Below, piece by piece: positions 20,998 through 33,152 of a stretch of DNA of 43,803 nt. The notes under the pieces were generated by a model. That model worked only from the letters and a program-made list of their open reading frames with translations, did not search any database and was not told the origin of the DNA. Each line of letters begins with the position of its first letter. The stretch's first letter is position 1. The stretch spans positions 1 to 43,803 of the forward strand of contig CAJNOQ010000667.1 in NCBI GenBank assembly GCA_905250885.1, given 5' to 3'. A program made the position numbers and the translations under genes. Source of the DNA: Didymodactylos carnosus (taxonomy: Eukaryota; Rotifera; Eurotatoria; Philodinida; Philodinidae).

Positions 20998-23900
20998 TTA
21001 ATAATCTTCAAGATCAACATCAGAGTCAAAATTAGATGTTTTTGCACTATCAGCCGTTGGTGGTCGACGTTCAACGCCTAAAATCAACACACTCATAAAG
21101 AAAGAAGAAGAAATAATTTAAATCAATACCTTTATCAGGTTTCGATTGAGATTTATATAAATCATCGTACGTATTATGTGACACATCAGCAGATGAATGA
21201 TAGTTATTGTTCGTAATTACTTGACGGTCACGCGCCCGACCACTATAAATAAAGTTTTTTGATTAAATTTGATATTTATTTGATTTGACGTTAGTGTACA
21301 GCTTATTATTGTCTACAACTAGTTGATATTACGAGGTGCTATTTCTATTAATCTATCTCTCACATGAATCATTTGTATAAATATGCAGTGTTCTATATCG
21401 ACAACAATACACCATTTAAGAAAAAAACTTGGTTTTTGAGAATAAGCTAGCTAATATTCTGCTCAAACATAGTAGAAAACTCTATTTACATGGTTAAATA
21501 ACAATATGAAAATAATTGTTGAAACAATTTAATTGTGTGAAGTAGTGGTGATGCTAGTGCCAAAAACAAGTCTTATGTAATCTAGAAATTGTTTCATTAA
21601 TATTCTTAAACTTAATATAATTTAGTTAAAGATTGACTTAATTCATGTTATTTCAATGAAAATTTTAATACACAATTTCTAAGAGCATTGAGAAATACCA
21701 CTCTAAAAAAATTTAGACTATCCCAGAGTTGTAACCGAGCCGGAGCCGTTCCGGTGCCGGTCTGATCCGGTGTAAAAGTTTAGACCGACCGGTCTCCACC
21801 GGTCTTTTCGGTTTAGAAAGATTTTCAAACCAGCCGGTAATTGATCAGTTTTTAAATTCTTAGCATTTTTCTCTCCTTCACTAGGAAAAAATGAGTTTTT
21901 CTACCCTCATGTCCGTCTAGGGAATTTTTGAAAACCGGCAGATCTTTTGCCGGTTTTTCATCAGTCCAAACCGATTTCTGGACCAGTCGGTGGCCGACCG
22001 GTCCAGTTCGTTCCGCTGTTTTGGACCGGCCGGCCCGATCCGGTCTCTTATTTTTAGACCGGTTGCAACTGTGGACTATCCCCAACTGATAATCGAGACA
22101 CAAGCTTTTTCCTAGATCTAAAAGCCATTCTCTCATCAAAACAATGAACATTGAAGATAAGAGAATGGGAATTAATGCGAAAACAAACGTTTTTATAGCG
22201 TATCCTTTAGTGTTTCATCAATTTTTTCGAGTGACATTGTATTCGGAAGAGCATAAAAACTGAGTAAAATCAATCATTTTCAATAATAGCAAGATTTTAT
22301 ACTAAAAGATATGAAAATTTGAAGTGGTTTGTTTTGATTAAATCGGAGATAAAAGAGCTACGAGTATGTGTACTAAGTGCATTTTGCCAAGCTAACTATT
22401 CTAGTGGAAAAAAACTTGCAAAATAAAACTTTTGATAAATGACAAAAAAATTGGGCTGCTTGTTTTGTTTATTTTTCGCTGAAACTAAAACATTAAAAAA
22501 GGAAGTTCCTATCTGGTTCTATTTCCAAGGATAATCAAGAGTGTTTATACAACATAAAAACGTTAATTTTCTCGAAGATTTGCCATCTGCTTATACGTTT
22601 CAGCAAGAGAAGGGCTTTAAGATCTTGAAAATAGCTGATATATCTAATATTACATGCACGTCTTATCGATTCAAAACAGTCTGAGAAAAGTGTAAATATT
22701 TTTATGTTATAGTTCTTAGATAAAATCTTCGATTCTATGGCTTAGTCTCTCGTAAGTGTTAACTTAAGTCATTGTTTTGTTTTAGATTTGTGTCAATTCT
22801 ATGTGAAACGTAGTCTTTAATTAAGCATTGATTTAAAACATCTCTAGAATTGTCTTGAGTCAATGCTGTAAAACGACACACTAAAACAAACTAAATGAAT
22901 ATCAAAGACTTTTAAATATCATATCACACCATACGACTAGAGTTAAGTTAAATAATTTCTCACAACCAAGAACAAAATGTGAACAAGTACACTTCTTTGT
23001 GTACAAGACAGATAAAGAAAACACTTATAAAATAATTCATTATTAACTATACATGACTATACTATCACTAAAGAGCATATTTAACAACAAATAATACATT
23101 CAAATATATTTAAAAATATTCTAATGAGCATGCCCTAACAAACAAATTATGTCCAAAAAAAACAAGATAAAATATGAAAACTAATAATTATCAATAAGAT
23201 ATATGTATGTTAGTGAAAACAACTAGCTATTGTTTTGGTTTATAAGTTGTTAATTGATAGAAGCATATTTGTGTCTTACGTGCTTTTATAGAATGTTGTC
23301 TAAAAACAATTTTAACTAAAGAAACATCCTAAAGATGTTTTCCCACTAGCAAAGAATATTTTTTTCAATTCATAGATAAGATCAAATTATATAGCACACA
23401 CTGACTGTTGATACCAAACAATTAAATACAATAATGCTTACGATATTTGTGGTAAATGTCCCCCACCCACACGATTCTGATCTGTTTGATCAATTGTTGT
23501 TAAAGACGAATCACTATCATCATCATTCTAAAGGAGAATACGATGACAAACTATTGAAATTTAATCAGAATCATCTATTTATTTAACATACGTGTGTGGC
23601 TAATGTTTCACGAGTAGGATGGAAGCCAACAGCAATAGCACCTATGGATGGTTTTTGTGCTTTCGAACGTGAATCAATTAATTTTTTTTCAATAATTTTT
23701 GTTTTATCAGCTACACCAGCTGGTCTTGGACTTTCACTTTCACTAAAAGAAGTTGCCGTATAAAACGAGACACGTTGACAGTGTTCTGTTATAATTTACC
23801 TCTCCTCCGACCATTTATTTGACTCTGGTATATGTACAGGTTGTCGCGCTATTGATGGTTTCATACTCGATGTTACCAGCGTAGTTATAGTCGGAAGACT

Positions 23901-26900
23901 AGTAGTGGGAATGTTTTTTCTCGGAGATGGTTGTATATCGATACCTGGAGTTGTAGGGGGCGGAGTATCTTCGTCACTATTTTCACTTGTACTCGGCAGG
24001 CTAACATCCTCTTCTGGAGATTCATTGTATCTATTGGAATTCGGCACAATTTGACTAATAGTAGAATAAGGTAATTGAGTTGATGGTTTACTATAGTCAT
24101 GTCTTGTTTTTGGTTGAACAGTCGTCGCTGTTTCTGTTGACCGATGTGGATGATGGTGACCTGAACTGCTTTTACTTCCTGGTTGTTGAAAATGAGTTGT
24201 AGTTATTGATGGAACATACGAATGTGGTCGACTTGGTCGTTTTTCATCTTCAAATGTTACTAATTTACCTCCAGACGAACGTATACTCGAATTTCCTGTT
24301 CGACTCATTTCCATTCGCTCATGAACATATTTATCAAGTAACGAACTTATGTCTTCACGTATACGACCGAAGTTGGACAAATCCTTGATAAAATAGAGGT
24401 TAAATTAAAAAGTTTATTTCAATATAACGAGGTAATGCTCACGTGATGAATTGTTGCTCTTGTATCTAATACTAGCTTCATCTTCTTCTTGTATTCGAGA
24501 TCATTAAGACGCGTATCATTCTAAAAATTGGAAAAAAAATATTATAACATACATTTCTAAAAAATATATCCATATGTAATGCATTACCTGTGATATACCT
24601 AAATATTTTTGATTTTCTATTTCCTCAATAAATTCATTTCGTGCTTCTTCTTGAAATTTATGCAAGTACGTTGGATTTTCATTTAGTTTTTTAATCAATC
24701 CTCCGCAATATCGTGGTAGATATAAGTCAACTGGTCTTGGACGTATTATGAGTTGAGGTGATGGTGCCGGTGAAGGATTTCTTGGTGCCACCGGCGGAAT
24801 AGGTTTTCGATGATCAACCGGTGGACGATTTCTTAATTGTGCTAATTCATCATTAGCTTCTTTCAATTTATCTTCCAACTCTTTTCGCCGTAACCGTTCT
24901 TCTCGATAATGCTAATCAGTAAGACATGAAATCATATATAGATCTTTAAACAATTTTGAAATTGTACTTACCTTTTCAGCTTTACTCAGTTTATCAACTA
25001 AATCACTTGTTTCACTACCCGAATTTTTAAGCATATTAATTGTATCGTTCAAATCTTGAATTGTTTTTTTATACTAAATTTAATGAAAAATGATTTATAA
25101 AACAAATACCAATAATGCAAAGAAGAGCTATCGTATCATCACAGTAATTAATTAAAATTTTAATAAAATTATCTTTACCAATAGGACCACTTACACTCTC
25201 AATTTCACGCTGATGTTTTCGAATAAGTTTTTCTTCTCGTTTTCTATAATTTGCCTCTGATTGTTGTATAGTTTGCTTCTGAAAAACATGTATTATATAT
25301 GATTAGTTATCTAGCGTTTTCGGTTTGTCCGCCAGTCGTACCTGACTGTCATTTTCTGCTCGTAAAATTTTATTTTCTTTTAATAATTCTGTTACGCCAG
25401 CGTCGCGACGTCGAGGTGAACCTTGTCCGCTCTATCAATGAAGTGAACATGAGATAATAATGAAAATAAACAACAGTGGTTCATTACATACCGTACGTAA
25501 TGTCAGATATTTCTCGTTTAATTCGTCTAATCTTTTCTGAGCTGCTTGAATTTCGTCCTTTTTTTATCAACAGAAAAAGATTTCTTATTAAAAGACTATA
25601 GCCATTTTCAACAGTTATGAATATGTACCTTTTGTCTTTGTATTATCCCGTCTTTGTCTTTCAATCGATCTTCATCACTTTGCTAAAACAAAAAAATTGT
25701 TTTAGCATAAGAGTGTCCCACGGTTGTCGTAGCGAAAATTTCCTGAACTGCTGACATTAATAATGGCTAACGTACATTCCAAGCTTATATAACAACAAAC
25801 AATCTCCCACAAATATTGTCAGAAAAACGCCATCAGCTTTAACACATGCCAAACATTCTGACGAGGAAAGATCTTCAAGTGTCCCATCGCTTTTTACATA
25901 AAAGACGTGTAAATATTTGCAAATTCCAAATATCATAGAGTAGAGTGCCCATAGGCCATTCGAGATTGGATCTAGAAAACCAAATCTCTAGGCCCAGACC
26001 ATTCTTTAAAAAAAAAATCGATTTTAATCTTGTCAGTTTGTAAAAGTCGTTCAGTTATCTATGTGAGAAGGTTTTCATGACTAATGGTTGCATTTTGACA
26101 GTTATAAGCAGTTTAATTTCAGATACAGCAAAATTTACGAAAAAAAACAGTTTTCAAAATAGACATTGATTTAGAGAATCTTCTAGATTTAGCCTGACTA
26201 TATTCGAGGGTTCAAGAACGTTTTATACTTCTTCAGATTCTTCTAGAAAACCTCACGCTTATGCGATAATACCAATACACAAAAAATTAAACTGCTTATA
26301 ACTGTCAGAATTCAACCGATAGTCATGAAAACCTTCTCACATAGATAACTCAACGTCTTCTACAAACTGACAAGATCAAAACCGAATTTTTTTGAGACCG
26401 AGCTTTCTAGAAGAAAGGCCTATGAGCACTCCTCGCTATGATATTTGGAATCAGCACCATTGTTTGCAAATATCTACATGTCTTTTATGTCAAAAACGAC
26501 GGGACATTTGATGATCTTCCCTCATAAAGTGGTAGCTTGTCATTTGAAGAATAATATGTGTGGCTATTTCAAAAGAAAGTATGTCTCACTATATTTACTT
26601 TTGAAAGCCGGAGAAGCATCAGTTCTTCCTCTTTTTTTCTAATTTGTTCTTTCAACTGTTGAAGTTCTTTTTCTGAATCAATATCATGTTCTCGTTTTTT
26701 AACATCTACGCCTGTATGACGACGTTCCAAATGTGCTTGAAGAAATCCAGCGTTTAGAAACGCTCTTGAGCATACTGGACACTAGAACCAAAAGAAATTA
26801 ATACAACTTAAGTAAGCGTAAAAAAAAATCGTCATAAATCATCAATACGTACAACATGATAATTATAATTTTGGGCTGATAACATATTTTGTTGTGTTTC

Positions 26901-29900
26901 TAACATTTTTCGTCGTTTTCTCGATTCTTTTTTAACATCATTCAGTTCTGTTTTCAACTTTTCAATTTGACGTCTAGCGTCTTCACCTTCCTACGAAAAT
27001 TGACAATAAAGAATTTTAACTGTCTCACAGATAATTCTATTACGGCATACCACGGCACTTTTGTTTTTTATTAGGTAAAATTCTGATAATTGCGCTGAGA
27101 TTTGCTCTTGACATAGCTAAAATAAGTTAGAATTTGAATATTGAAAATTTTTGATGTTTCTGATAAATGTAACTATGAACCCGAACATCTAAAATCAGCA
27201 TCGAATGGAAATAGTCAATTAATAGAAGTCTAATTATACCTGAAAATGATGAGAGCGATAAACATCAATGTAAGTAGATATTATTGGACATTTGCACCGT
27301 TGAAACAATGCTAGTAGTTTGTGTTGTCATCAGTTCTACGTTCACCATCCAACCGGGTTACTATCTTTTCTGATTTTTTCCATTTTTTTCATTAGTAAAC
27401 TCTACTATATCATAAACGCATCTGTGCACTGTTTGAATACAACAGAAAATCATTCTCGTGAAAAATCTTAAAGTTTTTCCTACATAACATGATCACAGCT
27501 ATCAGAAAGGTTCAAGCAATAATTATGAGCTCTAAGTTTCTCAGTGTGAAAAAGAAAGATTAAGAAAGATGAGCAGTACAATTTCAGTCAAAAACAATTG
27601 CCACCATCCTAGTCACCTCTTTCTTAGAACAGTTGTATCGTATTTTCATCATTACATTAGTCAAACACTATGGCTCAATTCTGAACATACACATCGACCA
27701 CTTTAGATCAGCAACAATATCTATACCTCTAGCATTTACAAACAATACGCATATATTTCAGTCTCATCTACATACATAAGCCACAATCATAATCAACTCT
27801 TTATTTCTGACAGAGCTCACATCGACTCCATTAAATTCCGTGCAACAGGAGTAGCTCAATGGACCCCTACAACAGCCAGACTAAAGCTGCGTAACAATAC
27901 TAGTAGAAAGCGATTTGTCACTCTGTATTCTTATATTCGCTGAACACAATTTTCGATTATATGTCAGTTTTCCGTCTCACTCTCATTCTATCCTAGCCCA
28001 TCTTCCCTCCTCCGAACGCATGACTTAACAACAGACCAAAAGCTTCCAGTCTAGAGCCTACAATTGATATCCGAAGGATGTTTTTATCTACTATACACAT
28101 TCCTGGTGAAGCTCATATTCTATTCTGCACTTTCTCTGATTCTCTTCGAGAGTTCAGAAAATGGCCGACGATTCTATAGATTCGCTAATTCTGTACTTTT
28201 GCCACGACATATACATTACTCAAAAGTATTAGAAGTTCAAATCAATTCACTAACAAATTTGTAATCAGTTTCGTTTCTCGCAATCAGAAACGAAAAAGAG
28301 ACCACAGAGTCATTTTGTTATAAGGAATAGGTCAATTCGACGAACATGAAGAAAAAAACTATAAATGTTACCGATATTAATTCGTTTGTCTTCGGTGGCA
28401 TAGCCGAACAGAAAATAAATTGGGGAAGGTGGAGTTCTCTCAATATCATCTCCAAAAGATAGCGTTGCGCTGGTACAAGTGTCTAGGTATTGTGCATACG
28501 ACTGTTAAATATATTCTCTGCTTTCTTAGATTTTACTTTGATATTCAGAACGTCACATACCAGCAGATAGTCAATTGTCAACTGTGCCATTTTGAATAAT
28601 TTGACAAAGTTTGGATCTATAGCACGTGTATCCTACAAGATATAATGTTTAGAAAACTATAAAAATATTGGCCACGTTCAAACTAGAAAAGACTTAACTT
28701 CTACCTGGTTCTAAGGATAGGACATCTCCTTTCAGTTATTCTACTCCACAATAGTAGCGACATCCCTGTAATTCAAGAATCATGATAACTGGAGCATCAT
28801 TTTGAGTTCAAGTTCGCACTAAAGACTCTACAATGTCTGTAGATTCTCTAGTCAAAGTAAGAAGGCTAACTATTGTATGGTTCTAGACATTCATTGAGAA
28901 CGGGCATCCACGATTGAAACATCCCATGTCGACAAAATCGCGGCATTTTTAACAATTAATTGCGATTCTTGAAAAATCGCAAATTAATTACGATTAATTG
29001 CTGATTTTCAGCGATTAAATGGTTATTCACCGTTGGTTTAAGCTTTAATCTTGAACCAGAACGAAATCGAGAATATAAATTCCCATTATATCATTCTGAA
29101 ACTTAAACTATCAAAACACAAAATCAATCCTTGCACGAAGCTAGGATCGAACAATATATCACCGTTTTATTCACCGTTTTATTTTGCAGTAAAGTATGTA
29201 TATAAGAAACACGATTTCAACGAGAAATATACTTCTATTTAGATCATCTTTTTATTTTAGAGTAAAATAGAGTTGTCAAGAGTCTTCTGTATGGCCTCTT
29301 AGAGCTTTAAGGAGAGAAGCCCAGTGAACAGCTGGTATCTGGGCAATGTCTAAAATCGACTCGGAAAGGCTCCGACTTCAGCTGGTGCTCAGACCGTTGC
29401 TGGGCGATGTACATGTCATTATAAATAATAAACAATGAAAAAACAGAAAGAAATATGTATTATTAAAATATGTAGATGGGTTCGAACCTAGTATGCAGAA
29501 AAAAATCGGCAATTAATCGCGATTAAGCGCATGATTAATCGTATGAAAAATCGTCTAAAATGTAGATAAAAATAAAATAAAAATATACGCAAAAGGGTGA
29601 AGGTGAGGAATTAAGGGTCGCCCTTTCTACTATAGAATCTACATTCATGTACATCGTAATCATTAAAAAATAATCATGGAGATCTAGACTTCCGAAAAAG
29701 GTAGGTGAAACTTTTCTCAGAAAGGTTACTCATTCACCTCTAACCCAGAGAGAAAATGTTCAGTGGAATTTTTTTTGTGCAAAAACCGAGTGTTAGTATA
29801 CTGTTCGACCCAGTTTTGCCTGCTGATCTGAAGTATGTCATTAGTTCCTCTTGGAACTATACGACAAGTGAAAAGGATGCAAAATAACTGAAATGGCGAA

Positions 29901-30908
29901 AGTTAGAGGTGAATGTGTAATCTTTCTGAGAAAAGTTTCACCTAACTTTTTCGAAACCATAATTCTTCATGATTATTTTTTCATGATTATGGTGTACCTT
30001 GAATGTAGATTCTGTAGTAGAGAGGCCCTTTACTTAGCTCCTTACCCTCGTCCTTCTACGTATGTTTCAGTTGTTTTCAATCAATTTCCAGAACCATACA
30101 ATAGTTAACTTTCATACTTTGACTAATAGTCTACAGACACCGTAGAGTCTTTGGTGCGAATTTGAAGTCAAAATAATACTCCTAGACTGAATTGTAAATT
30201 TTTTTCGCAAAGAATCCCGAATATTCAACAAAAAAGAAGAGACGCTCGCCCGTAACTGTATTTCACTGACTATTAACAGCCAACGCACGAACTTCATGCC
30301 GTATATAAGAAAAAGTTTCCATCTCTCTTGGATCAGGACTTATTGACATTTAAGGAAAAAGAAATGTGTTGCTTATATCTCACGAACCATCCAGTGAAGG
30401 AGGTTTAAACTTGGTGGGTGATCAACATTCAGTGAGAGCTACGATCACATCAAAGTGGAAATTATCAGCTATCGTGGTTCTTGAGGTGTCGCATACTTTT
30501 GTGGAGTACTGTATACTGTGTTATTCAACGCGATGAGCACAATATACCAATCGAATTCATAATATTCATCGACAGCGATTACCCACCACTTCAGCGTCAA
30601 TATTACAGAATGTTATTTGTTCTAGATTTTCTTGTAGTGCTTGAAAATCCATTTCACGTGCAATACGATCAACATCAAATGCAGCTAAATAATTGAATGA
30701 ACTAAGTAAAGGCAAATGACATTGCTGAGGTGAAAATACCTATTCGGCGCCAATCAATACGTTCATTTCGTTTATGGAATGCATAAGGTCGCTGTCCACT
30801 TGGACCATTTGCAACTGGTCCAGGTTGATACAAATAATTATTATCGAAACCAAAACCAATTGCACGATTTGGAGCGGCCATAGAAGACACATCATAGCCG
30901 GGATACAT
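20998..30908 (-). CDS. DZIP1: DZIP1 (Iguana) ciliary zinc-finger protein
   Basis: Eighteen exons from right to left: 30908-30740, 30684-30590, 28632-28561, 27116-27051, 26990-26853, 26781-26599, 25682-25629, 25557-25492, 25431-25342, 25278-25195, 25073-24972, 24911-24588, 24520-24443, 24383-23800, 23742-23592, 23527-23442, 21242-21130, 21077-20998. They keep phase and give 844 residues, close to human DZIP1 (about 867). The Dzip-like N-terminal domain is clear: RNERIDWRRIAAFDVDRIAR, then FQALQENLEQITFCN, then FKMAQLTIDYLL (residues about 45-115). One C2H2 finger follows, CPVCSRAFLNAGFLQAHLER plus RH (about 181-202). Coiled coils (about 205-410), a Pro-rich stretch, a Ser/Thr/Pro-rich region and an acidic tail (DSDVDLEDY) complete it. 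Known family role: basal body/transition-zone protein needed for cilia and Hedgehog signalling. An upstream in-frame ATG (30947) is less likely, because TTTAG at 30918 looks like an acceptor in the 5' UTR. Confidence 0.95.
21724..22073. mobile_element. hAT-type MITE with 8-base target duplication
   Basis: This 350-base element lies in DZIP1 intron 16. It begins CAGAGTTGTAACCG and ends CGGTTGCAACTGTG, which are imperfect terminal inverted repeats. The 8 bases GACTATCC lie directly on both sides (21716-21723 and 22074-22081). CAG-type ends plus an 8-base duplication are the hallmark of the hAT superfamily. The interior is GC-rich and built of ACCGGTC/GACCGGT words that pair across the element. 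It has no transposase. Confidence 0.9.
25850..26540. repeat. Large fold-back element in DZIP1 intron 6
   Basis: The left arm, about 25850-26130, is repeated inverted at about 26283-26540 around a ~150-base centre. Paired examples are GTTATCTATGTGAGAAGGTT against AACCTTCTCACATAGATAAC, and AAGTGTCCCATCG against CGACGGGACATTT. Identity is roughly 80-85%. The intron is 916 bases, while most DZIP1 introns are 60-120. No coding sequence is seen. Confidence 0.8.
28955..29575. repeat. Inverted AATTAATCGCGATT-rich arms in DZIP1 intron 2
   Basis: The segment at about 28955-29020 (including ACGATTAATTGCTGATTTT) resembles the reverse complement of about 29495-29575 (AATCGGCAATTAATCGCGAT). The arms are low-complexity, built around AATTGCGATT/AATCGCGATT words, which weakens the case. 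The interior holds GGTTCGAACC at about 29475 and one copy of another dispersed repeat. Confidence 0.45.
29040..29190 (+). repeat. Dispersed repeat, pairs with 31975-32110
   Basis: Shared blocks in the same order are CCCATTATA-TATTCT, AAACTATC-AAAACACAAA, ATCAAT, a GATTCGAAC-like word, and TTTTGCAGTAAA. The copies are diverged, with small indels. Neither copy is coding. Confidence 0.5.
29606..30045. repeat. Inverted repeat at the head of repeat copy B
   Basis: The segment at about 29606-29745 pairs with about 29905-30045. Examples are GGTGAAACTTTTCTCAGAAA against TTTCTGAGAAAAGTTTCACC, and CATTCACCTCTAAC against GTTAGAGGTGAATG. The centre is about 160 bases. The right arm also belongs to the family shared with 17300-18110. 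It lies in DZIP1 intron 2. Confidence 0.7.
29790..30490 (+). repeat. Diverged dispersed repeat, copy B (DZIP1 intron 2)
   Basis: Partner of 17300-18110. Matching blocks include GGATGCAAAATAA, TGTATTTCACTGACTATTAA, GGTGGGTGATCAACATTCAG and GCTTATATCTCACGAA. It ends about 100 bases before DZIP1 exon 2. Confidence 0.65.
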
Positions 30909-33037
30909 TGATCTTCTATCTAAAGTGGAACAATCCGATCCACACAAAAATCACATTTTATATAATGATAAGGTCTGTATTTTTTTGCTTATATTCCAGG
31001 GCACAAACGCTAGGGATAGTTTTATAAACGTACCGTCCGAAAACTTGTCAGAGTGCAATGAAAACAGATTATTCAACACAATTTCAGCGAAAGAAAGATA
31101 TGTTTTTAGTTATTTTCTTTTAAAGCATACTGTCTAAATTCTCTTTCCATCTTCTACTGCATTAATCGTCCTGCAATGTACTCAAACAAAAGTATAAGTA
31201 TCGCAATTAGGAAACACAAATTTGAAATGTAAATTTTGTTTGCTCACTCTTTTTCACAAAAAACTAGCCATGACGTAGTAATGAAAGCCTAAAACTTTAT
31301 AATGTCTCTCAGCGCGTTCGGCGAACGCCATTGATGAAAACGAAACCGCAGAGATGTCTCAACAAATGGCATTTTCTATTTACTTGATCTGGTAATGCAC
31401 TCCTTACATGATTTAGTCTGGTTGGCTGATGTTCTAACCCAATAAGAGAGCTGATCTTAGTGCATGCTCAAGACGCGCACACATCTTGTATTTTAGTTTA
31501 TTCTTTGTTTCTATTTTTTTTGTTGGACGAGATATTCAAAGTACATTCGAGAGTAGTGTTTCTATTAATCAGTTTACGAAGCAAAAGCATAGGCGCTCTT
31601 CCTAACAACACTGAATATACGTTCTTAGGCCCTATACAATAAACTATACTTTGCTGTTGAATAAGTTATTGATGACAAGAAGAAGAGATTACATTTTCTT
31701 GAATCTCAAGTTTTGACTCACCAACCTTATGAGTCAGGCATTGATTACAACCAGATAATCTTAGTCACAACTATAAATACTTGAATAGATTCAAGGTAAA
31801 TTATATTAGAAATGAGTAGCAATCATCACATTGTTACTAGTGTTTTTGAAGAACTATTCGGAATCAACGTTTTGGAGAAAAGGTTGTATATTTGAAACAA
31901 AAAAAAAGCATGAATATATAAGCAACATAAAAATATTCTCTTGTTCTTGAGAGTTTATTGATGTAACTAGTGGACTGATATAAGCTTCAGAATAGGAGCG
32001 GAAAAATATTCCATTATAGTATTCTAAACTAAAACTATCGAAAAACACAAAATCAATTTTCTACGAATAGAGATTCGAACATATGAACTTAGCTTTGCAG
32101 TAAACTGCAAAACTAAATCCACTGTTCTGTGTCTATATTCTATACAACGATTGCCGTCATTAACATATTTTTTCGGTGTGGTATACAAAATGTTCGAGTA
32201 ACGCTCGGACAAAATCGTCAAATTAGATGTGAGTACTTACAGCACGATGATGACATAAAATATTACGAATATGCTGTCTAAAACCATCGAATAGTTCATT
32301 TAATAAAAGCAGAAGAAAAATTTGAATCAGCTACCAGAATATATTAATGAATCAATCATCACTGCGCAGTTGTACAATCGATCCGATGTTTCCAGTTGAA
32401 GAAAACTACAAATTGGATTTATTACTGATTTATACACATTGAATGTCACTCTTAACAGTGAAACTATGATGCGAGAAGAAAAGTCCATTCGATAACAAAA
32501 AAGCCGAATGATATATTCGCTCAATGTGCCATGTGAAGAACTTGAAATATTATCAAAGACACAAGAACTCTGTGATGCAGTATTGAGAAGCAGTCTTGAT
32601 TTAGACGGTGAAATGAAATTATAGACATGATTAGTTGAAATATTTCGACGATGAAATGATATAGGAAAGTGGTTGCGGTTTTCCATCAAGAAGACAAGAT
32701 ATCGCTGTACAGGGTCCAGTTATACATTGATCTAGTACAGGGTTAGGGTAAAGAAGCCTTGAATTTATCCAATAAAATGTAGCAGAAAGGATTAGAATCA
32801 ATTCAACACTTATCCACTACTGTTCTCAATGTACTCAGATCGTTAACAACAATGCCAAGAAATATTCGAATCAAACGAAATCAAAGATAAACATGATGTA
32901 GCAATTTGTAGAGTAAAAGAGAAACTTTTGCTTCTCAAGACAAACGAGTGTTCGTCGAGTTGAAGATGTGCAACTAGATACCACTTTTATCTTATCTGTC
33001 TAATCATTGCCAATGTATGCGTGTGAATAGCTCTATT
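30909..33037. other. Region upstream of DZIP1, no intact gene
   Basis: This should contain the DZIP1 promoter and 5' UTR. A strong minus-strand donor (gtgctGTAAGTACT, near 32240) follows a short open stretch reading FDGFRQHIRNILCHH, which could be a 5' exon of DZIP1 or of something decayed. At 32327-32689 the minus strand is open for 120 codons, and plus-strand pieces of the same interval also look protein-like but with stops (SLNVPCEELEILSKTQ). I recognise none of these. A copy of the 29040 repeat lies at 31975-32110. Confidence 0.35.
31975..32110 (+). repeat. Dispersed repeat, pairs with 29040-29190
   Basis: Second copy of the family described at 29040, in the same orientation. It includes AAACTATCGAAAAACACAAA and TTTGCAGTAAACTG. 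Confidence 0.5.
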
Positions 33038-33152
33038 TCTTCCGGCGCTTTGCAAGGTAGTGTGCTATTTCTTAATTAAATTAATGATCTGTCTCTTGCT
33101 CTTTCACCTAACTGCTAGATCCGTCGTTCTACCGATGTTTTCTTATTTGCAC
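33038..33152 (+). mobile_element. Remnant of a LINE reverse transcriptase
   Basis: One frame reads SSGALQGSVLFLN, a stop, then INDLSLALSPNC, a stop, then FLFAP. This is the decayed palm block of a jockey/CR1-type reverse transcriptase, whose usual form is [21 protein letters not shown] followed some 15-20 residues later by FADD. The FADD aspartates are gone. Its surroundings (33080-33360) are unusually pyrimidine-rich and may be more of the same dead element, but I cannot define its ends. Confidence 0.5.

Noticed and set aside
21852..22151. 99-codon minus-strand open frame
   Set aside because: It lies almost entirely within the hAT-type MITE; the frame is a by-product of its GC-rich repeats.
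29470..29485. GGTTCGAACC resembling a tRNA T-loop/B box
   Set aside because: No A box or cloverleaf could be built around it on either strand. Similar words at 29130 and 32075 belong to a dispersed repeat.
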